A DNA stretch of 49,824 nt, from positions 1 through 49,824 of the forward strand of contig JBNMOP010000006.1 of the NCBI GenBank assembly GCA_051275005.1, read 5' to 3'. Of this stretch, positions 43,870-49,824 are shown in pieces. The translations under genes and the position numbers were made by a program. The notes under the pieces were generated by a model. It had not been told where the DNA came from. It did no database searches and saw nothing but the letters and a program-made list of their open reading frames with translations. The stretch comes from Eutrophobius sp051275005 (lineage in GTDB: Bacteria > Pseudomonadota > Gammaproteobacteria > Eutrophobiales > Eutrophobiaceae). How positions within the stretch are numbered: the stretch's first letter is position 1; every line of letters starts with the position of its first letter.

Positions 43870-45866
43870 TATTTATATCCTCTCCCGGATCCGATGTATT
43901 TGTTACCCAGCATAGATTCTGCCAATACCACGATACCCATTATAACCAACAGTATATGCCATATTTCAATAGAATCCTGAGCAATATTTACCGGACCGGC
44001 CGTGGCTGACGTCTGATTCGGTTCAGCCATCGCATCACGCCACGCGGAAATCGCCTGTTCTGATATTATAGACATATCAGACTCCCTCAAATCAGCGTTA
44101 ACTGCTACAAGGTTTTCAGAATCAGCTGCGTAGATTTCATAAAACCCGGTCTGGTTCAGTTTTATATCCTGGCTACGATGAGTCTCTGCTAATGAAAAAA
44201 GATTTCGACCTTCTGGATCAATAACCTGACCTGTGGCAGATCCAGTTTGTAATAATTGCAGGTAATCTCCTGCTATCTGGTGTTGTTGTAGTTGATGTTC
44301 ACCAGACAAATATCGTCCAGCTTCAGCAATAAAATTTACAAAAACTGGTCGGATAGGTATATCGTTCTGTTGATTATCCAGACTGCTGCTCAACAAAATC
44401 ATACGTCCACGGTCAAATTTACGTTCTAATACGAGTGGAGAGCCATCTTCAAGGCTTACCAACGTTTGTGTATTTTCCCCTGCCTCAAGATTCAAATATC
44501 GAGAGATATTGATATCTCTCCAACCACTTGTCTGCGCCAATGCCGGGTGGCTTAAATCAATCCTGGCAACTGTATTGGGCTTGGAGATGTCAGATGATAG
44601 TAACGCTGTTTTAACCATAAGATCGATAACAGGGATAGAATCCAGTGTCACTGACCTGTCTCCCAAGGCAGCAAAAACTGCCCCGCCTGTATTTAGATAT
44701 TCTGTAATAACAGGCGCCAACGTCTCATTGACAATGCCCAGATCGTCAATAATTAGCCAGGGATACCTTTGCAATACTCTTGGATCCAGATCACTCACCG
44801 CAACAGCCTCAACCCGAAAGCCTAGCTGTGAGGTCTCCACTGCAGCGCTCAGGTATTTCACAGACAATGATTCGATATTTGTTGTTAAAAGTAATACTGG
44901 TCGTGGCGGTGTATTATCAATGACAACATAGCGATTATTATCTTCAATCAATGGTTCGTCATTCAGTATTGATACTTCAAGCCTGTTTTCACCGGGTTCA
45001 TATTCAGCAGGTGTAAACTGAAAAAGAGCTAACCCAGATTCCGATATAGTTTCCATTTTTTGTTCGTGAAGTTCACCATTTATTTGTAGCCTTACTGTTG
45101 TTTCTACGGGATTGGTGATGTTGCTACGTACGCGTACATCCAACCCTGCATTAATTCTATCTACTGATTCTATATAAAGATTTGAAATATCATTACCTGC
45201 CACGGTGTAGATTTCAACGCCAGTAAGATTATTATTCAAGCTATCAGGGATCAGATCAGCAAATTTTGATGGCAATCCACTCTCCTGAAAATCGCTAATT
45301 AAATGTATGGTAACGGCATTTCCATATTCAGCGACTATTCGGTCCAGATTGGCAATAAGAACACCCATATCTAACCGACCATATCCCGACGTTAACATGC
45401 TAATAGTGGCGCGTAATACATCCTGGTTGTTTGTTGGGTTATTCAGGATCTCAACACCATTGCTGGCAGAGAATATCTGCGCAAGGTCCTCATCTTCCAA
45501 CTCACTTACGATTTGACGTGCAGTGTCACTGGCAATGTTTAACCAATCTCCATACTTCATAGAAAATGATGTATCGACAACTATCATATGTAACACGCTA
45601 TCCTCACCACCTACTATAACTGGGGGTTTGGTTATTAGCGGTTTGGCAAAAGCAAGTACCATAATTATCAAAAATAAAATTCTTAATGCCAATAAAAGAA
45701 TATATTGCAGTTGTTTCCTGATATAGGTTTGCTGTGTACTCTCTTCGAGAAACATGGCTGAACTAAATCGCTCTCGTTTGGGACTCTGAGTATTCATACG
45801 ATGCAACCAGATGGGCAAGGCTATACTCACAAGCCCCAATAAAAACAATGGCGCGATAAGTGCCAT
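43869..45866 (-). CDS. BatA-like membrane protein with von Willebrand factor A domain
   Basis: 665 residues. The N-terminal BatA module has two membrane helices (about 5-22 and 52-77) flanking QSPKRERFSSAMFLEES. A VWA domain follows, with MIDAS-like DTSFSM (~100) in HMIVVDTSFSM and a later LISDFQESG. A long region then resembles the DUF4159/GATase-like part of such proteins (YPWLIIDDLG, LNTGGAVFAALGDRS), and a C-terminal helix (IWHILLVIMGIVVLAES) ends it. It is probably periplasmic between two anchors. Its ATG overlaps the DUF58 stop by one base and its stop overlaps the DUF4175 start by one base. Metal-dependent adhesion or assembly is inferred from the MIDAS motif. Confidence 0.88.
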   Translation of the reverse strand: MALIAPLFLLGLVSIALPIWLHRMNTQSPKRERFSSAMFLEESTQQTYIRKQLQYILLLALRILFLIIMVLAFAKPLITKPPVIVGGEDSVLHMIVVDTSFSMKYGDWLNIASDTARQIVSELEDEDLAQIFSASNGVEILNNPTNNQDVLRATISMLTSGYGRLDMGVLIANLDRIVAEYGNAVTIHLISDFQESGLPSKFADLIPDSLNNNLTGVEIYTVAGNDISNLYIESVDRINAGLDVRVRSNITNPVETTVRLQINGELHEQKMETISESGLALFQFTPAEYEPGENRLEVSILNDEPLIEDNNRYVVIDNTPPRPVLLLTTNIESLSVKYLSAAVETSQLGFRVEAVAVSDLDPRVLQRYPWLIIDDLGIVNETLAPVITEYLNTGGAVFAALGDRSVTLDSIPVIDLMVKTALLSSDISKPNTVARIDLSHPALAQTSGWRDINISRYLNLEAGENTQTLVSLEDGSPLVLERKFDRGRMILLSSSLDNQQNDIPIRPVFVNFIAEAGRYLSGEHQLQQHQIAGDYLQLLQTGSATGQVIDPEGRNLFSLAETHRSQDIKLNQTGFYEIYAADSENLVAVNADLRESDMSIISEQAISAWRDAMAEPNQTSATAGPVNIAQDSIEIWHILLVIMGIVVLAESMLGNKYIGSGRGYK

Positions 45867-46774
45867 TATTTTCTACGCTGTCTAAACATCAGATAGTTTC
45901 TCAAACACTGGTCCAATGGTTCGCTGGTATTTACTAGTATGTGGTCTGCGCCTATGCTGATTGCTGCGTCGTGTATGGTATTTATATGTTGCTCGATACG
46001 CTTGGGATATTGTTCTTTGATAAATCGTCCGGAGACTTCTACGGTCTTACCGGATTCGATATCCTCCAGCAAGACGGCTTCTTTAAAGTCTGGATTTATC
46101 TCACCAGGATCCAGCAACTGAAACAGAATAATATCCTGTCCACTAAAGGCAAGTGGACGCACTCCCTCGATCATTTTCTCGGCATCACAATAAAAATCCG
46201 ATATAACTACGACCAATCCCCGCCGATTTGAATATTCACAAAAATGTTGGAACGGCTTATCAAGATCAGTCCCTCTGGAGGGAGTGGCATTGTCTATAGC
46301 ATGCAATACACCCATTAGCTTGCCACTTCGGGTTGATGGTTCTCTGTATTCACGAACTTCATCATCAAATATGATGCAACCCACTGCATCGTGTTGCTTG
46401 GAGGCAAGAAAGGCAAGGCTGGCTGCAAGAAATTGACCATATTGAAATTTATTCACATCCAGCGATCCATATTCCATGGATGCACTGGAATCCAGTAGTA
46501 ATACCATGTGACTATTGGTCTCACCCAGGAAACGTTTAATATAGGTCTTCTCACTTCTGGCATAGACATTCCAGTCTATAAATCTCAAATCATCTCCCTC
46601 GGCATACGGACGATATTCTACAAATTCCTGACTAAACCCAAACAATGGAGACCGATGCAATCCAATTAAAAAACCCTCTACCACTGCCCTGGCTATTATC
46701 TCCAGGTTAGATAATTGTGCCAATACATCTGGCCTGAGCAGACGTGTGGGTGATGATTGGGAAGTAGATGACAT
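45866..46774 (-). CDS. DUF58 protein with VWA-like fold
   Basis: A 302-residue soluble protein of the DUF58 family that regularly accompanies MoxR ATPases. The signature GFSQEFVEYRPYAEGDDLRFIDW, then NVYARSEKTYIKRF, is followed by a VWA-like region with DSSASM (MIDAS-type) and VISDFYCDAE. No membrane segment is seen. In characterised relatives MoxR and VWA/DUF58 proteins act as a chaperone pair for protein complex assembly or metal insertion; that role here is inference. It starts 8 bases after moxR and overlaps the VWA gene by one base. Confidence 0.93.
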   Translation of the reverse strand: MSSTSQSSPTRLLRPDVLAQLSNLEIIARAVVEGFLIGLHRSPLFGFSQEFVEYRPYAEGDDLRFIDWNVYARSEKTYIKRFLGETNSHMVLLLDSSASMEYGSLDVNKFQYGQFLAASLAFLASKQHDAVGCIIFDDEVREYREPSTRSGKLMGVLHAIDNATPSRGTDLDKPFQHFCEYSNRRGLVVVISDFYCDAEKMIEGVRPLAFSGQDIILFQLLDPGEINPDFKEAVLLEDIESGKTVEVSGRFIKEQYPKRIEQHINTIHDAAISIGADHILVNTSEPLDQCLRNYLMFRQRRK

Positions 46775-46782
46775 CTTGCGTA

Positions 46783-47808
46783 TCAGGACTTCACATGATC
46801 CAACACAGTTTTGAGTACATCATCCACATCTATACCGTCTGATTCTGCAAGATAATTCGTCAACACACGGTGTCTTAATACGGGCAAAGCCACCCCTGCA
46901 ATATCTTCTTCGGAAACATGATAGCGTCCCTCTAACAATGCATGCGCCTTGGCTGAGAGTGTTAGAAACATGGTGGCACGTACACTGGCACCAAAATTAA
47001 CATAGCGTTTTACACTGTCCGGTGCTGCCGGATCCTTGGGACGCGTTGCACGTACAAGATTTACTGCATAGCGACTGACGGAGTCTGATACAGGTATCTG
47101 ACGCACCAACCATTGGAAATTAAGGATATCTTCGGCGTTGGTACAAACCTCAACCTCAGGCATGTCTACACGGGTGGTAAAGCGATTAACCACGGCGAGT
47201 TCTTCATCATCATTCAAATAATCCAGGATTACATTAAAGAGAAATCGATCCAATTGGGCCTCAGGTAAGGGATATGTACCTTCCAGTTCAATCGGATTTT
47301 GCGTTGCCAAGACCAAAAAAGGTGGGGGGAGTATGTGATTCTTACCCCTGACCGTAACAGAGTATTCCTGCATCGCCTCCAATAAAGCAGACTGAGTTTT
47401 TGGGGGAGTACGATTGATCTCATCGGCAAGCAGGACATTGGTAAAAATTGGACCAGGAACAAATGTCCAGATTTTACGCCCAGTGGTTGAGTCTTCCTCG
47501 ATAATATCTGTGCCCGTCACATCCGTAGGCATTAAATCAGGTGTAAACTGGATACGTTTGTAAGTCAGCCCTAATGAGTTGGCAAGTGTCCTCACTAGTA
47601 GTGTCTTCGCGGTGCCCGGCATACCTGTAATTAAACAATGACTACCCACCAACAGTGTCATTAATAATTGTTCTACGACTTCTTCCTGGCCAATAATAAC
47701 TTTTCTAACTTCGGTACGTATACGTTCCATCGTAGCTCTGAAGGATTCCACCATTGGGCGAACTTCATCGGAGTCAAGTGCCGCTGAATTAATTTGATCG
47801 TCGGACAT
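46783..47808 (-). CDS. MoxR-family AAA+ ATPase
   Basis: A 341-residue AAA+ protein of the MoxR subfamily. Walker A GMPGTAKTL (about 62-70), RIQFTPDLMPTDVTGTDI, PGPIFTNVLLADEINRTPPK (Walker B LLADEINR), QSALLEAMQE, LATQNPIELEGTYPLPEAQLDRFLF and a C-terminal lid with GASVRATMFLTLSAKAHAL are all present and intact. MoxR proteins are thought to be chaperones that work with VWA-domain partners, two of which are encoded directly downstream. It follows the TPR peptidase gene by 23 bases. Confidence 0.95.
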   Translation of the reverse strand: MSDDQINSAALDSDEVRPMVESFRATMERIRTEVRKVIIGQEEVVEQLLMTLLVGSHCLITGMPGTAKTLLVRTLANSLGLTYKRIQFTPDLMPTDVTGTDIIEEDSTTGRKIWTFVPGPIFTNVLLADEINRTPPKTQSALLEAMQEYSVTVRGKNHILPPPFLVLATQNPIELEGTYPLPEAQLDRFLFNVILDYLNDDEELAVVNRFTTRVDMPEVEVCTNAEDILNFQWLVRQIPVSDSVSRYAVNLVRATRPKDPAAPDSVKRYVNFGASVRATMFLTLSAKAHALLEGRYHVSEEDIAGVALPVLRHRVLTNYLAESDGIDVDDVLKTVLDHVKS

Positions 47809-47831
47809 GAGGTTTCAGTATCTCCTTATTG

Positions 47832-49824
47832 TTATTGTGTTTTCGTTGTTTCTAACAGTAATTTTTGTGCTGGCCGATAATGGGGTGCAATCTCCAGGGC
47901 AGATAATACATTATTCAAAGCTTCATCCTGACGATCCAACAAATGATTTGCATGGGCAACCCGATAATACGCAGCAGCCAGATCATGAGGTTTCATGGCC
48001 AAGGCAATCTTATATTCATTCAATGCGGATCCCGGTTTCCCCTCCTCAATTAACCAATCGCCAAGGGTACTATGTATATCAATATCAAATGGATCAACCA
48101 GATTTAGTGAACTAAGAACCTTAATCGCCTGATCTATGTTGTTTCGATGATATAATTTTCGAGCGAGTAGCCAAACAGCCTCCATGGTGTAGCCACCTCG
48201 CTGCCAAAATTGCATTAGCGTATCGAGTTCAGCCTGTTCGTCTCCAAGCTCGGCATTTGCCTTCGCTAAAAAAAGATATGGGCTGTCACTTTCAACATAT
48301 TCTGGAAAAATCTCCAGTGCCTCTTCAGCAGATTCCTTTGCTTTTTGCCAATCGGAATCAGCTACCCCTTGTAATGCCCGTTGATGGAGTTTTTTCCAGG
48401 AATCGAGCTGTCCCAATAAATCACCGTATTCACTTTCTACAAAATCATTAAACCCATCATCAAATTTTGATGGAGATATCTCCAACGTTTTGCGTATAGC
48501 CTGTCCAGTTTTCATACCATCTTTAAATGCTGCAAGTAATTCCACAATCTTATCAATTCCAAACTGACGGTTTATATATTCGCAGATCAAACCTGCTTGC
48601 ATATAGGAAACTATAACTTGTTCATCATATGTTGGTCTGATAAATCCACTGTCTAATTCTGCGATGGGTAAAAATTTATCTTCTGCCATAGCGCCAAGCA
48701 CATTTACTGGAATCCGAACACCTTTAATAGGGCCATAACGCCATTCTTCGAAAACGGATATTCCTTCACTGTACCATCTAGGGATCAGGTGATTAGTAGT
48801 CTCCAGCGTAAATACATGTGCCAACTCGTGCCATAATGTAGTTCCCCAATGATATTCATTGTCCGCATGATCAGTTGGCGAATCCATAGCGAACACATAA
48901 CCGAAGGTAGCACCAAGAATACCTACACCAGGCATGCCAATTGTTCTGACGACAAAATCATCATGATTCGGATAGATCTCTACAACAATTGGTTCTTTAG
49001 GTTCGAATTTATAACGATCTGTAAATTCTTTAATGCCCTGTTCAGTGAGATCCTCAGCGTAGCCTTTTAAAACCTTGCTTTCATCTTTATGTAATCGAAA
49101 AATAATCCTGGGAAATCCGTCTGCCGGCGGTTGTTCAGGACTGTTAATCAAATCATACTCATCAAAGGTATCTAGCAAGCGTAATGTATTCACAGTTTTT
49201 GGATTATACGGATCGCCCTGATAGGCTATTTCCATTTGTTGCCGGGCACGCGTCACCTGATTGTCACGCAACAGATTGATACCCATTTCCATATGCGCTA
49301 CCCAGTGATCAGGTTCCACCTCAACCGCCTTGCCAAATAATTCTATTGCCTCACGATACCGACGAGTAACCCAGAAAAAATATCCAGGGATAGCATAAAT
49401 ATCTCCATATGCCGGGTTTTCCGCTAATGCCCGGCTTATCCAATCAGAATTATCGTTCCCTTCCATTAAATCCATGCTGGCTAACAAGGCATAAATTTCA
49501 AGTTGCGGCAGTGCTTCGGAAATGGCTAAAGTCTCCGCATCATTCAGAAAAGCAATGGCACTAAGCATATCTGTACTTTCCATAGACATACGCGCCAGTA
49601 ATAACAAGGCCTGAAATCGGGCGCCCGCGGCGGCAGAACTATCAGCAAGGACCTCATCGATATATTTACGGGCATCTGACTCAAAGCGTTCCACCAATGC
49701 CCTTGCTGCACCAATCCTGGCGTAGGCATTTTCTGGGGCTAACGCTAACGCCTCCTGGAATAATGCCAGTGCATCCTGATACTGATAGGTTTGCATAAAT
49801 AAATCCGCCCATCTAATACGGATA
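47832..49824 (-). CDS. TPR-containing gluzincin peptidase (5' end outside window)
   Basis: The frame runs open to the right edge: upstream of the first in-window Met the codons continue as IRIRWADLF, a TPR-like stretch, so the true start lies outside. About 663 residues are visible. N-terminal TPR repeats (for example YQDALALFQEALALAPENAYA and AIELFGKAVEVEPDHW) are followed by a zinc-peptidase domain with WHELAHVF (HExxH) and the downstream Glu in RWYSEGISVFEEW, as in the peptidase MA-like gluzincins. C-terminal TPRs follow, ending at LLLETTKTQ. It is the first visible gene of the MoxR operon, so the protease may process or check clients of the MoxR-VWA proteins; this is inference. Confidence 0.88.
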   Translation of the reverse strand, partial: IRIRWADLFMQTYQYQDALALFQEALALAPENAYARIGAARALVERFESDARKYIDEVLADSSAAAGARFQALLLLARMSMESTDMLSAIAFLNDAETLAISEALPQLEIYALLASMDLMEGNDNSDWISRALAENPAYGDIYAIPGYFFWVTRRYREAIELFGKAVEVEPDHWVAHMEMGINLLRDNQVTRARQQMEIAYQGDPYNPKTVNTLRLLDTFDEYDLINSPEQPPADGFPRIIFRLHKDESKVLKGYAEDLTEQGIKEFTDRYKFEPKEPIVVEIYPNHDDFVVRTIGMPGVGILGATFGYVFAMDSPTDHADNEYHWGTTLWHELAHVFTLETTNHLIPRWYSEGISVFEEWRYGPIKGVRIPVNVLGAMAEDKFLPIAELDSGFIRPTYDEQVIVSYMQAGLICEYINRQFGIDKIVELLAAFKDGMKTGQAIRKTLEISPSKFDDGFNDFVESEYGDLLGQLDSWKKLHQRALQGVADSDWQKAKESAEEALEIFPEYVESDSPYLFLAKANAELGDEQAELDTLMQFWQRGGYTMEAVWLLARKLYHRNNIDQAIKVLSSLNLVDPFDIDIHSTLGDWLIEEGKPGSALNEYKIALAMKPHDLAAAYYRVAHANHLLDRQDEALNNVLSALEIAPHYRPAQKLLLETTKTQ

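Noticed and set aside
44509..44931. Plus-strand open frame of about 140 codons
   Set aside because: It is antisense to the VWA membrane-protein gene, which is continuous and in operon with its neighbours.

Overview
The window is an AT-rich stretch of a gammaproteobacterial chromosome. The placement rests on gene order. Read on the minus strand, orn-nnr-tsaE-amiB-mutL-miaA-hfq-hflX-hflK-hflC-DUF2065-hisZ-purA followed by rnr-rlmB is the conserved cluster known from Escherichia and Pseudomonas. The tRNA-Leu between purA and rnr, hisZ in front of purA, and an SRP RNA directly upstream of dnaX-ybaB-recR fit the Pseudomonas-like version. A phasin gene suggests that the organism stores polyhydroxyalkanoate. 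The sequence does not fix the genus.

Layout. (1) 1-6700, minus: the 5' part of a very large reducing type I polyketide synthase (KS-AT-DH-degenerate MT-structural KR-ER-KR), cut by the window edge. (2) 7.1-13.1 kb: tail-specific protease Prc and a PilZ-like protein (plus); a BPSS1780-family membrane protein, MsrA and a UDP-xylose synthase (minus, compact); then a phasin (plus) with a clear promoter and terminator. (3) 13.1-19.2 kb: an MsbA-like ABC exporter, SohB, a 132-bp inverted-repeat element, valine-pyruvate aminotransferase, an M28 peptidase and a DUF192 protein. (4) 19.2-35.7 kb: the conserved housekeeping block for RNA processing, purine and histidine synthesis, HflKC membrane quality control, Hfq, mismatch repair, cell-wall amidase, t6A synthesis and oligoribonuclease. 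Many of its junctions are tight, with 1- to 4-base overlaps. (5) 35.7-40 kb: a Ste24-like M48 protease, recR, ybaB, dnaX and the 4.5S/SRP RNA gene. (6) 40.3-49.8 kb, minus: a five-gene operon encoding a TPR gluzincin peptidase (cut by the right edge), a MoxR AAA+ ATPase, a DUF58 protein, a BatA-like von Willebrand factor A membrane protein and a giant DUF4175 protein.

Most of the window is ordinary core genome. The parts that deserve a second look are the PKS with its apparently dead methyltransferase domain, the MoxR/DUF58/VWA/DUF4175/TPR-peptidase operon with its very long Gln/Ser-rich coiled-coil protein, the short inverted-repeat element between sohB and avtA, and several intergenic palindromes (phasin promoter, poly-C hairpin, mutL leader, tsaE-amiB gap).
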